Assembly: GCA_017454485.1 (NCBI GenBank)
Contig: JAFTCX010000067.1
Location: 1 to 39,119 of the forward strand
From: Clostridia bacterium
GTDB lineage: Bacteria > Bacillota > Clostridia > Oscillospirales > Acutalibacteraceae
Direction: 5' to 3'
Length of the DNA stretch: 39,119 nucleotides
The notes under the pieces were generated by a model that made no database searches, was not told where the DNA came from, and saw nothing but the letters and a program-made list of their open reading frames with translations. The stretch's first letter is position 1. Each line of letters opens with the position of its first letter. Positions 1-7,264 of the stretch are shown here, in pieces. The translations under genes and the position numbers were made by a program.

Positions 1-2622
1 AAGCACCTTGCTGCTGCGATTCCGGAGACCGTCAAGAAAATTGCGGTGCTCGACCGCACCAAGGAACCCGGCGCGCTGGGCGAACCGCTCTATCTCGACG
101 TCATCGCCGCGCTTAATGAGACCGGCCGCACCGGCATCGAAGTCATCGGCGGCCGCTACGGCCTCGGCTCCAAGGATACCCCGCCGGCCAGCGTGTTCGC
201 CGTGTATGATGAGCTTGCAAAGGCGGACATGAAGAAGCACTTCACCATCGGCATCAACGACGACGTGACCTATCTTTCGCTTGAAGAGAAGGAAGCCCCG
301 AACACTGCGGCGCCCGGCACCATCGAGTGCAAGTTCTGGGGTCTGGGCGGCGACGGCACCGTCGGCGCGAACAAGGACTCCATCAAAATCATCGGCGACC
401 ACACCGATAAATATGTGCAGGCCTACTTCCAGTATGACTCCAAGAAGACCGGCGGCGTGACGATCTCCCACCTGCGTTTCGGCGATGCGCCGATCAAGAG
501 CCCCTACTACATCAACAAGGCCGACTTTGTGGCTTGCCACAACCCGTCCTATGTGGAAAAGGGCTACAAGATGGTCAACGATGTCAAGCCCGGCGGCGTG
601 TTCCTGATCAACTGCCAGTGGAGCCCGGAGGAGCTTTCTCAAAAGCTCAACGCTGAAGCCAAGCGCATCATTGCCAAAAACAACATTCAGCTTTACACCG
701 TGAACGCGATTGACCTTGCCGCACAGATCGGCCTTGGCAAGCGCACCAACACCGTGCTGCAGTCTGCGTTCTTCTCTCTGGCCAAGGTGCTGCCCGCTGA
801 GGACGCCATCGGCTATATGAAGGAAAAAGCCCAGAAGTTCATGAAGAAGGGCAAAGAGATCGTTGAAATGAACGAAAAAGCGATCGACGCCGGCGCCACG
901 GCCTATGTCAAGATCGACGTGCCCGCCGAATGGGCAAACGCCGAAGACTGCAACTGCGCCAAAGCCGACGAAGGCAAGAGCGCGCTTGCGAAGCAGGTCG
1001 ACGAGATCATGAAGCCCGTCGGTCTGATGAACGGCGATGCGCTGCCGGTCTCCGCGTTTGAAGACCACGCAGACGGTACCTTCGAGCAGGGCGCTGCCGC
1101 CTTTGAAAAGCGCGGCGTTGCCGTCATGGTGCCCGAATGGAACGCGAGCACCTGCGCACAGTGCAACCAGTGCTCCTATGTCTGCCCGCACGCAACGATC
1201 CGTCCGTACTGCCTGACAGAAGCCGAAGCTGCGGCTGCGCCGGAAAAGGCGATCCTTGTTGACAAAAAGGCCGGCAAGGGCAAGGGCGTTTACAAATACA
1301 CCCTCGCGGTCTCCCCGATGGACTGCATGGGCTGCGGCGTCTGCGTCGGCGTTTGCCCGACCAAGTCGCTCAAGATGGTCTCCAGAGAGAGCCAGGACGA
1401 CATGCAGCCGGTGTTCGATTACATGGTCAAGAACGTCACCGTCAAAGACGACGTGGCAGACAACACCGTGATCGGCTCCCAGTACAAGACCCCGCTGCTT
1501 GAGTTCTCCGGCTCCTGCGCAGGCTGCGCCGAAACCGCGTATGCCCGCCTGATCACCCAGCTCTTCGGCGACCGTATGTACATCTCTAACGCGACCGGAT
1601 GCTCCTCCATCTGGGGCGGCCCGGCTGCAACCTCTCCGTACACTGTCAACGCCAAGGGTCACGGTCCCGCATGGGCGAACTCCCTGTTTGAAGACAACGC
1701 AGAGCACGGCTACGGCATGCTGCTCGGCCAGAACGCCATCCGCAATTCTCTGATCGCGAAGGTCAAGGACATCGCCGCTTCCGAAAAGGCGCCCGAGGAT
1801 GTCAAGGCTGCCGCTGCCGCCTACCTCGACACGCTCTCCGACGGCGAAAAGAACGGCAAGGCTGCCGACGCCTTTATTGCCGCGCTCGAAGCGTTTGACT
1901 GCGATTGCGAAAACCGCAAGGCGATCCTCGCCAACAAAGAATATCTCGCCAAGAAGTCCGTCTGGATCTTCGGCGGCGACGGCTGGGCCTATGATATCGG
2001 CTTCGGCGGTGTGGACCATGTCCTTGCCGCAGGCGACGACGTGAACATCATGGTCTTCGATACCGAAGTTTACTCCAACACCGGCGGCCAGGCCTCCAAG
2101 GCGTCCCAGATCGGTCAGGTGGCACAGTTCGCCGCGGCCGGCAAGCAGATCGCCAAGAAGAGCCTGTCCGAGATCGCGATGAGCTACGGCTACGTCTATG
2201 TTGCCCAGATCGCGATGGGCGCGAACATGAACCAGACGATCAAGGCCATTGCCGAAGCAGAGGCATATCCCGGCCCGTCGATCATCATCGCTTACGCGCC
2301 GTGCGAAATGCACTCCATCAAGGGCGGCATGACGAACTGCCAGTCCGAGATGAAGAAGGCGGTCGAGTGCGGTTACTGGAACCTGTTCCGCTTCAACCCG
2401 GCGCTCAAGGCCGAAGGCAAGAACCCGTTCACCCTCGACTCCAAGCCGGGCGTGAAGGAAAACTACCGCGCCTTCCTGCTCAACGAAGCGCGCTATTCCG
2501 CGCTGACCCGCTCCTTCCCGGAGAGAGCTGAAAAGCTGTTTGCCGAGGCCGAGGACAAGAGCGTTGAGCGCTATGAGCACCTGCTGCGCCTGAAAGAGCT
2601 GTATGCGCCGAAAGCAGACTGA
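1..2622 (+). CDS. nifJ: Pyruvate:ferredoxin (flavodoxin) oxidoreductase, 3' part
   Basis: Converts pyruvate and CoA to acetyl-CoA, CO2 and reduced ferredoxin; the central fermentation enzyme of anaerobic Clostridia, cytosolic. The frame is open from base 1 and codes for 873 residues, so about 300 N-terminal residues of the usual ~1,170 lie outside the window. Visible in order (numbering from base 1): the KEPGALGEPLYLDV block of the N-terminal half; a two-cluster ferredoxin domain (CAQCNQCSYVCP near 385, CMGCGVCVGVCP near 442); and the TPP domain with GDGWAYDIG near 660 and NTGGQASKA. Four cysteines expected to bind the proximal [4Fe-4S] cluster are present (C506, C509, C534, C768). All expected motifs are intact. 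The codon GTG at 46 is internal, not a start. Followed by a heptad array and a hairpin. Confidence 0.97.
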   Translation, partial: KHLAAAIPETVKKIAVLDRTKEPGALGEPLYLDVIAALNETGRTGIEVIGGRYGLGSKDTPPASVFAVYDELAKADMKKHFTIGINDDVTYLSLEEKEAPNTAAPGTIECKFWGLGGDGTVGANKDSIKIIGDHTDKYVQAYFQYDSKKTGGVTISHLRFGDAPIKSPYYINKADFVACHNPSYVEKGYKMVNDVKPGGVFLINCQWSPEELSQKLNAEAKRIIAKNNIQLYTVNAIDLAAQIGLGKRTNTVLQSAFFSLAKVLPAEDAIGYMKEKAQKFMKKGKEIVEMNEKAIDAGATAYVKIDVPAEWANAEDCNCAKADEGKSALAKQVDEIMKPVGLMNGDALPVSAFEDHADGTFEQGAAAFEKRGVAVMVPEWNASTCAQCNQCSYVCPHATIRPYCLTEAEAAAAPEKAILVDKKAGKGKGVYKYTLAVSPMDCMGCGVCVGVCPTKSLKMVSRESQDDMQPVFDYMVKNVTVKDDVADNTVIGSQYKTPLLEFSGSCAGCAETAYARLITQLFGDRMYISNATGCSSIWGGPAATSPYTVNAKGHGPAWANSLFEDNAEHGYGMLLGQNAIRNSLIAKVKDIAASEKAPEDVKAAAAAYLDTLSDGEKNGKAADAFIAALEAFDCDCENRKAILANKEYLAKKSVWIFGGDGWAYDIGFGGVDHVLAAGDDVNIMVFDTEVYSNTGGQASKASQIGQVAQFAAAGKQIAKKSLSEIAMSYGYVYVAQIAMGANMNQTIKAIAEAEAYPGPSIIIAYAPCEMHSIKGGMTNCQSEMKKAVECGYWNLFRFNPALKAEGKNPFTLDSKPGVKENYRAFLLNEARYSALTRSFPERAEKLFAEAEDKSVERYEHLLRLKELYAPKAD

Positions 2623-2627
2623 TCAGC

Positions 2628-2655
2628 CGTTAGCAGTTAGCTGTTAGCTGTTAGC
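2628..2655. repeat. Tandem 7-bp repeat array (GTTAGC type)
   Basis: Four consecutive heptamers (CGTTAGC, AGTTAGC, TGTTAGC, TGTTAGC) start 5 bp after the nifJ stop codon and lie directly before a hairpin. First member of the dispersed heptad family in this window. Confidence 0.85.
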
Positions 2656-2662
2656 AAGTTAA

Positions 2663-2692
2663 GCCCGCCGTGGGAGGAATCCTGCGGCGGGC
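2663..2692. terminator. GC-rich hairpin after nifJ
   Basis: Stem GCCCGCCG / CGGCGGGC with a 14-nt loop, 41 bp after nifJ. No strong T-tract follows (GAATTTGTTT). The same CCCGCCGTGG core recurs at 3100, 5112, 6954, 9368, 26249 and 34058. Confidence 0.6.
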
Positions 2693-2709
2693 GAATTTGT
2701 TTAGAATGC

Positions 2710-2738
2710 TTGACAGCGTTTGATAAATCTGTTATGAT
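2710..2738 (+). promoter_or_regulatory. Sigma-A promoter of the holin-like toxin gene
   Basis: TTGACA (2710-2715), 17-bp spacer, TATGAT (2733-2738). The transcript would start near 2745, with a GGTGC-TTCG-GCACC hairpin close to its 5' end and a ~100-nt leader. CCCTCC in that leader could pair with the G-rich ribosome binding site. Confidence 0.8.
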
Positions 2739-2847
2739 TTCTTCGGTGCTTCGGCACCCTTGAGAGTGATCCATAACGGTGGACGGTTTGCCCTCTTTGC
2801 GGAGGGATATTTCCGAGTCCCTCCGACGAAAAGGGGGGGATGCCTTT

Positions 2848-2958
2848 ATGCAGTATGTGACCTGGTCAGATTTGCTGGCGTTGCTGTTGTTGCTTGCAAC
2901 AATCATCAATTTTGCCTTTGGCTTTTTTGCTTACATCACGCATAATAAAAAGAAATAA
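2848..2958 (+). CDS. Small holin-like membrane peptide, probable type I toxin
   Basis: A 36-residue peptide preceded by AAGGGGGGGA seven bases before ATG. It starts MQYVTWSDLLALLLLLAT, spans one hydrophobic segment (about residues 9-30) and ends in the charged tail HNKKK. This layout (aromatic/acidic N-terminus, one membrane span, basic C-terminus, under 40 residues) matches the 'putative holin-like toxin' peptides of Firmicutes, which are toxins of type I toxin-antitoxin loci of the TxpA/BsrG kind. Context supports this: a consensus promoter and long structured leader upstream, a terminator hairpin that starts within the last codons, and an opposing consensus promoter at 3043-3071 for a short antisense RNA. 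Toxicity is inferred. Otherwise it could be a small membrane regulator. Confidence 0.72.
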   Translation: MQYVTWSDLLALLLLLATIINFAFGFFAYITHNKKK

Positions 2959-3036
2959 CCGCCCCAAGTCCAAAAAGCGGCAGTTATTTCTATAACCATG
3001 TTTGAGGGCTGACCGTGAACCGGATCGCTCTCTTGC
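2945..3036 (-). ncRNA. Candidate antisense RNA (type I antitoxin)
   Basis: Inferred from the minus-strand promoter at 3043-3071 and the bidirectional terminator at 2951-2991. The ~90-nt transcript would be complementary to the last codons, stop codon and 3' end of the holin-like peptide mRNA, the arrangement known for TxpA/RatA and BsrG/SR4 in Bacillus. Both ends are estimates; there is no reading frame in it. Confidence 0.6.
2951..2991. terminator. Bidirectional terminator overlapping the toxin stop codon
   Basis: AGAAATAAC (2951-2959) pairs perfectly with GTTATTTCT (2983-2991), and CGC/GCG extends the stem. On the minus strand it is followed by a T-rich run (TTATTTCTTTTTATT), which suits termination of the antisense RNA. 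On the plus strand it ends the toxin message. Confidence 0.7.
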
Positions 3037-3042
3037 ATTTTT

Positions 3043-3071
3043 ATTATACGCTTTTCTGTTTGATTTGTCAA
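3043..3071 (-). promoter_or_regulatory. Sigma-A promoter of the antisense RNA
   Basis: On the minus strand TTGACA (3071-3066), 17-bp spacer, TATAAT (3048-3043): a full consensus with no gene in front of it except the convergent toxin gene. Confidence 0.78.
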
Positions 3072-3099
3072 GCAGTGTCCGTTGTTTTGATTGCTTTTG

Positions 3100-3180
3100 C
3101 CCGCCGTGGGAGAAATCCTGCGGCGGGTTCCTTTTCTTTTTGGAAAGAAAAGGAACCAAAAGAAAACCATGCAGAAAAGG
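3100..3180 (+). repeat. Dispersed hairpin element, copy 1
   Basis: CCCGCCG/CGGCGGG hairpin (3100-3127), then a palindrome TTCCTTTTC-TTTTTG-GAAAGAAAAGGAA and CAAAAGAAAACCATGCA. The same module occurs at 5109-5195 (reverse) and 23135-23220. A minus-strand hairpin just right of it (about 3188-3220), followed by a run of T on that strand, may end the RHH gene. Confidence 0.7.
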
Positions 3181-3219
3181 GCATAAAAAAACTCCGGTCG
3201 TCTGTATTGACGGTCGGGG

Positions 3220-3396
3220 TCATTTGTTGTTTGGCTGTTCAAGATGATCTAACGCATAAATAATGCATTGATTGATGAGCTCGTTACGACTGAGGTCTGC
3301 TTTTGCAGCGCTTTCATCCACTTTCTTTAGCAATATAGTCGGCAGACGAATGGATATAACCTCTTTCTCTTCTTTCTTCGGTGAAAAAGCTTCCAT
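3220..3396 (-). CDS. Ribbon-helix-helix (CopG/Arc-type) DNA-binding protein
   Basis: A 58-residue basic protein too small for most ORF filters. It reads MEAFSPKKEEKEVISIRLP, then TILLKKVDESAAKADLSRN and ELINQCIIYALDHLEQ: a beta strand (VISIRLP), helix 1, the SRNE turn and helix 2, the classic pattern of the RHH fold, which binds operators as dimers through the strand. It is divergent from the secreted lectin-like gene at 3496. Only about 100 bp separate the starts, and these hold the consensus promoter at 3413-3441 and an inverted pair GTATTC/GAATAC near 3448-3479 that could be its operator. Likely role: local repressor of 3496 and of itself (inference). No toxin or relaxase gene is next to it. 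Confidence 0.82.
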   Translation of the reverse strand: MEAFSPKKEEKEVISIRLPTILLKKVDESAAKADLSRNELINQCIIYALDHLEQPNNK

Positions 3397-3412
3397 AAAT
3401 TTTAAAACCCCC

Positions 3413-3441
3413 TTGACAATATTATATTCATTTTATATAAT
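3413..3441 (+). promoter_or_regulatory. Promoter of the lectin/peptidase-like gene
   Basis: TTGACA (3413-3418), 17-bp spacer, TATAAT (3436-3441). Downstream are the inverted half-sites GTATTC and GAATAC and the ribosome binding site AAAGGAG before ATG 3496. Confidence 0.85.
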
Positions 3442-3495
3442 TTGTATGTATTCAAAATATAATATTAAAATACGAATACAAAAGGAGATATTTTT

Positions 3496-5091
3496 ATGAA
3501 AAAAGCAAAACAGGTTTTATCCATTTTTTTAACGGTGCTGACGCTGGGAATGACAGTTGCTGTCTGTGTATTGCAAGTTGGAGCGGTAAGTATTCCGGCA
3601 GATGCAGTGAAATACGGCAGTCATTATTATAAGGCCTACGACGATCCTATGTCGTGGACTGATGCAAAAGTGTATTGTGAGAGTTTAGGTGGACATTTAG
3701 CAACTGTTACTTCATCAGAAGAGAATGACTTTATTTTTAGTATCATAAGGAATAAGACAAAAAACATATATTGGCTTGGTGGCACAGACAAAGAAACCGA
3801 AGGCATTTGGACATGGATAACCGGAGAAACTTGGAACTTTGCAAATTGGTCTTTGGGTAATCCTGATTATGGTGCACCCCCAAAACCCGATTGCGTTCGG
3901 GATGAAGATGATTATTTACAGATATATCGATCAGATATGACAGGAAATCCGCCAGGAACGTGGAACGATGATCCGGATGACGCAGAAAACCCAATAGAGT
4001 TTTATGCTTTGAATCATATTGGTTTTGTCTGCGAATGGGACAATATTTACAACCTTGGCGAAGAAACCTACAGTTTCAAAAACTATGGAGATGCGGATTC
4101 CAAAGGCGGTCATTGTTTTGGAATGTCTATTACCAGTTCTGCCTATTATACTAAACTGCTGAACATGAACGCACTCGGTGAAAAGAATGCACTTTATGCG
4201 TATAGCGATAGTGCATCAGTGCGTACGCCAATCTGTTACTATCAGGCAATCCAAGGTTCCACCTCACTTTCGGCAACGATTGCCGGCGGCAGTTCATATT
4301 ATGGACGTTCATCTGATATTCTGTCAGACTGGAACGCCGTCATAGACGCTGTAAAAGACCACCAAAATGACGACCGAGGAACACTGCAAATCGGTTTTCG
4401 CGGCGCAACTTATGCCGGCAACGGAAGTGTTGTACGTGGCGGTCACGCAATCAACTTCCTGCGCTATGAAGTTGTAGACGGACAGGAACGCGTATATGCA
4501 TATGACAATAATTTTCCGTCAACTGAAACATATTTTTATCTTGATGAAAACGGAGCCGTGCGACAAGCGCCTTTAGCAACTTTCCCCGTATCCATTGATT
4601 GTATTGCTATCAGAAGTGTGGCTGCATATATTGAAGGCGCGGGCAGATTCAATAAAATGCGCGCAATCTATGCAGACAAAGATTTGATTGCTATTGATGG
4701 AATCAAACCATATCTTATGGACGGTGATATAGAGTTTGGGGAACACGTTATGTTTGAACTCCCCGATGACTTGAGCCAAGTCAGAATCACGCCGCTGGCT
4801 GACGGAGCAAGCTTTACTTATATGGACGAAGTTTATACCTTCGACAAAATTGACAAAGACACCTATGGCATGTTGACGCTCGCTAAAGCAGATACAGACA
4901 AAGGAGTTTTGATCATAAATAACGCACCTGAAAAGATGATTGACGAACCTGTGAATCCGGATTTAAATCAACCTCAGCCGCAACCAGCTACCAACCTCTG
5001 CAAATACTGCGGCGAAGTCCACATCGGATTCTTCGGCAGTATCATCGGCTTTTTCCACAGCATTCTCGCCTTGTTCGGTCTGCACAAGTAA
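3496..5091 (+). CDS. Secreted C-type lectin-domain / papain-like cysteine peptidase-like protein with CxxCG tail
   Basis: A 531-residue exported protein. Signal peptide at residues 1-30 (KKAKQ, then hydrophobic). Residues ~38-181 form a C-type lectin-like domain: HYYKAYDDPMSWTDAKVYC, GGHLATVTS, WLGGTD, GTWND and the closing FVCEW, with C61/C179 as the expected disulfide. Residues ~190-375 look like a papain-fold peptidase: GGHCFGMS (C207), GGHAINFL (H317) and YAYDNNF (D337/N338) supply a possible Cys-His-Asn/Asp triad. A proline-rich linker (PQPQPAT) leads to the tail CKYCGEVHIGF...IGFFHSILALFGLHK, nearly identical to the tail of the protein at 23432-25414. The body is AT-richer than the neighbours, while the tail-coding DNA is GC-rich. 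Peptidase activity is inferred from motifs only. Start set by AAAGGAG. Confidence 0.8.
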   Translation: MKKAKQVLSIFLTVLTLGMTVAVCVLQVGAVSIPADAVKYGSHYYKAYDDPMSWTDAKVYCESLGGHLATVTSSEENDFIFSIIRNKTKNIYWLGGTDKETEGIWTWITGETWNFANWSLGNPDYGAPPKPDCVRDEDDYLQIYRSDMTGNPPGTWNDDPDDAENPIEFYALNHIGFVCEWDNIYNLGEETYSFKNYGDADSKGGHCFGMSITSSAYYTKLLNMNALGEKNALYAYSDSASVRTPICYYQAIQGSTSLSATIAGGSSYYGRSSDILSDWNAVIDAVKDHQNDDRGTLQIGFRGATYAGNGSVVRGGHAINFLRYEVVDGQERVYAYDNNFPSTETYFYLDENGAVRQAPLATFPVSIDCIAIRSVAAYIEGAGRFNKMRAIYADKDLIAIDGIKPYLMDGDIEFGEHVMFELPDDLSQVRITPLADGASFTYMDEVYTFDKIDKDTYGMLTLAKADTDKGVLIINNAPEKMIDEPVNPDLNQPQPQPATNLCKYCGEVHIGFFGSIIGFFHSILALFGLHK

Positions 5092-5108
5092 TTCTTTTAT
5101 GATACATC

Positions 5109-5195
5109 AACGCCCGCCGGGAATCTCCACGACGGGCATTTTCTATTTCTTTGCACGGTTTTCCTTTGCTTCTTTTCTTCCAAAAAGAAAAGAAG
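5109..5195 (-). repeat. Dispersed hairpin element, copy 2 (inverted)
   Basis: Hairpin GCCCG/CGGGC (5112-5137), then the reverse complement of the module at 23166-23220 (read on the minus strand: GCTTCTTTTCTTTTTGGAAG, then AAAGGAAAACCGTGCAAAG). Directly follows the secreted lectin-like gene and may double as its terminator. Confidence 0.68.
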
Positions 5196-5279
5196 CTCGG
5201 CATTTTATGTATAATCAGAAAATAATATGAATAAAAGGTGAATTATTTTGCGCGGTTTGTGAATAATTAGACAAATGTA

Positions 5280-5307
5280 TTGCATTTTTTTGAATTTGCG
5301 CTATGAT
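5280..5307 (+). promoter_or_regulatory. Promoter of the serine hydrolase gene
   Basis: TTGCAT (5280-5285), 16-bp spacer, TATGAT (5302-5307), 33 bp before the GTG start. Confidence 0.6.
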
Positions 5308-5339
5308 GAAGGAGAAATAAAACGATAGGAGTTGATACC

Positions 5340-6932
5340 GTGTCAGAATCTGTGATGACCCGTCTCCCCCGCGCCGCAACGCCCGAAGAGGTCGGCGTCT
5401 CGTCCCGCGCCGTTGAGGCTTTTTTACATGATTGTGATCGTTTGGGGCTCAACCTGCATACGATTATGATCACACGCGGCGGAAAAGTCGCTGTGGAGTG
5501 CGCATGGGCGCCCTTTGACCTTTCCATCCCGCACACGATGTTCTCTTTTTCAAAACAGGTGACCAGCATCGCCATCGGCTTTTGCGTGGACGAGGGTCTG
5601 CTCAGTTTGGACGACCCGGTCAGCAAATTTTTCCCTTATGCTTCCGGCAGCCAAAAGCACGACACGCGAAACAATGCCATTACGGTCTATGATCTGATCA
5701 CACAGCGTTCCGGCAAAAACATCTCCATTTTTACAACCAACAACGAGAAAAATGAATGGCTGAACAACTGGCTTGCCGCGCCGTTCAAAGGCAAAACCGG
5801 CGAAAGCTGGAATTATCTGAGCGAAAATATCTATATGCTTTCGCGCATTGTGACCAAGGTTTCCGGTCAGGGGCTGACCGAGTTTTTGACGCCGCGGCTG
5901 TTTGAACCGCTCGGCATTGAAACGCCCTATTGGGAGCATGACCACAACGGCTTCAACGCCGGCGGCTGGGGCGCGTTTTTGAAAACCGAGGATATGGCGA
6001 AGATCGGCGTATGCTTTTTGCAAGGCGGCGTTTATGACGGTCGGCAGGTGATTCCCGCCGATTGGATCCGTCAGTCCACGACCCGCCATCTGCAAAAGGT
6101 GCCGCCCACGTTTACCGATCCCTTGAGCTACGGGTTCCAGCTCTTTATTCAGCCGGAGTTCCGGGGCACCTATTCCTTTAACGGCCTGTATACCCAGTTT
6201 GATATTATGTATCCGGAGTATGACGCGGTCTTGACCTGCACTGCGGGCGAGCTGCGCGAGGCGGATTTTTTGCATAATGTGCATAAACACTTCCCGGGCA
6301 TTTTTACAAAAGCCACGGAAGCGGACGCAGAGGGCTTTGCGCTGCTGCAGGCCTATGAGCAAAAAATTGCAGAGCGCAAACCGCCGATGGCGCGCCGCCG
6401 TCCCGAAACGGAAACCAAAATCAACGGCAGAACCATTCGGACCACAGCGCGCAAGAACGCGAGCATCCTCGGCAGCGGCAACAACTTCTATCTTTATGCG
6501 CGGGCCGGCAAGATCAACGATTTCTGCTTCAAGTTTACCGAAGATTCGCTGCAGGTGGAGTTTTCCGAAAAAAACAGTCCGCCCGCTGTGATCAAGGTCG
6601 GGCTGGACGGCGAATACCAGTATTCCGAGCTGCAGCTTGCCGAGCTGAAGGTGCCGGTTGCAAGCTACGGCACCTGGGTGAGCGAAAATGTGTTCAAGCT
6701 GGTGGTTGTGCCGCGCAACATGGCGCAGTACCGTGAGTTTTATTTCCGCTTTTTGCCGATGGACGTTGTCCATATCTCGAGCCGCGCGTTTCCGACCATC
6801 AAGGATACGTTTGAGTTTTATCTGCAATTCAACGGCATGAAGCCGTCCAAACTGCTCAGCGGCGTTTGCGCAACCGCAGCCGCCGTGCTCGGGCTGGGCG
6901 TTGACCCGAATTTCTACGGAGTCATCAAATAA
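5340..6932 (+). CDS. Serine hydrolase, beta-lactamase/penicillin-binding-protein fold
   Basis: 530 residues with a GTG start after GATAGGAG. The N-terminal ~330 residues carry the class C beta-lactamase-like fold: FSFSKQVTS gives the catalytic S-x-x-K, YLSENIY the second motif region and FNAGGWG the third (replacing KTG). The C-terminal ~180 residues form a separate domain rich in beta-type sequence, not recognised. No signal peptide or membrane segment, so probably cytoplasmic; such proteins hydrolyse small esters or amides, and the substrate cannot be told from sequence. Base composition is like the housekeeping genes. Stands alone: its own promoter upstream and a strong terminator downstream. 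Not a resistance beta-lactamase by any feature seen. Confidence 0.82.
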   Translation: MSESVMTRLPRAATPEEVGVSSRAVEAFLHDCDRLGLNLHTIMITRGGKVAVECAWAPFDLSIPHTMFSFSKQVTSIAIGFCVDEGLLSLDDPVSKFFPYASGSQKHDTRNNAITVYDLITQRSGKNISIFTTNNEKNEWLNNWLAAPFKGKTGESWNYLSENIYMLSRIVTKVSGQGLTEFLTPRLFEPLGIETPYWEHDHNGFNAGGWGAFLKTEDMAKIGVCFLQGGVYDGRQVIPADWIRQSTTRHLQKVPPTFTDPLSYGFQLFIQPEFRGTYSFNGLYTQFDIMYPEYDAVLTCTAGELREADFLHNVHKHFPGIFTKATEADAEGFALLQAYEQKIAERKPPMARRRPETETKINGRTIRTTARKNASILGSGNNFYLYARAGKINDFCFKFTEDSLQVEFSEKNSPPAVIKVGLDGEYQYSELQLAELKVPVASYGTWVSENVFKLVVVPRNMAQYREFYFRFLPMDVVHISSRAFPTIKDTFEFYLQFNGMKPSKLLSGVCATAAAVLGLGVDPNFYGVIK

Positions 6933-6950
6933 TACGGTTGTACGAACAAA

Positions 6951-6995
6951 TCACCCGCCGTGGATGTGAAAATCCACGGCGGGTGATTTTTGTTT
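6951..6995 (+). terminator. Strong intrinsic terminator
   Basis: Perfect 15-bp stem TCACCCGCCGTGGAT (6951-6965) / ATCCACGGCGGGTGA (6972-6986), 6-nt loop, then TTTTGTTTTT. 18 bp after the serine hydrolase stop. Confidence 0.92.
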
Positions 6996-7041
6996 TTCTT
7001 GAAATGCTTGATTTTTTGGGGAGGATGTGGTAAAGTAAGGA

Positions 7042-7258
7042 TGCTACACATATCGGAATTAGTTACACTAATCTGATTACATCTTAATATTTTATTTGGC
7101 CGAGTGTGTATTTTTATCATTTTGGTAAAAATACCAACTCGTTATTTTCGCGCTCGGCAAGTATTATTATTTGTAATCAGTGAAAATAGATATGTGTAGC
7201 AGCAATCAGAGTTGAGTATTTTTCGTGCGTAGCTCTGAGGGCTGCGCATTTTTTGTTG
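7042..7258 (+). ncRNA. Large folded non-coding element ending in a terminator
   Basis: Nested perfect stems: TGCTACACATAT (7042-7053)/ATATGTGTAGCA (7190-7201); CTGATTACA (7073-7081)/TGTAATCAG (7172-7180); GCCGAG (7099-7104)/CTCGGC (7153-7158); and inner hairpin GTATTTTTA (7108-7116)/TAAAAATAC (7126-7134). A side hairpin TTAGT-TAC-ACTAA lies in one bulge. A terminator follows: GCGTAGC (7227-7233)/GCTGCGC (7241-7247), then ATTTTTTG. A weak promoter-like TTGATT-17-TAAAGT (7010-7038) lies just upstream. The region is AT-rich and has no reading frame. It could be a small RNA (a 6S-like long hairpin was considered), a leader, or a MITE-like insertion. Confidence 0.55.
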
Positions 7259-7264
7259 TCTTTT

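Noticed and set aside
5550-6827. 425-codon minus-strand frame
   Set aside because: Antisense to the serine hydrolase and without recognisable domains.
5340-6932. Antibiotic-resistance beta-lactamase
   Set aside because: Only the S-x-x-K fold signature is shared; no signal peptide, a different third motif and an extra C-terminal domain.
7042-7201. 6S RNA
   Set aside because: The long hairpin with a central bulge is suggestive, but bulge positions and sequence do not convincingly match Firmicutes 6S RNA, and the location is not typical. Left as unnamed.
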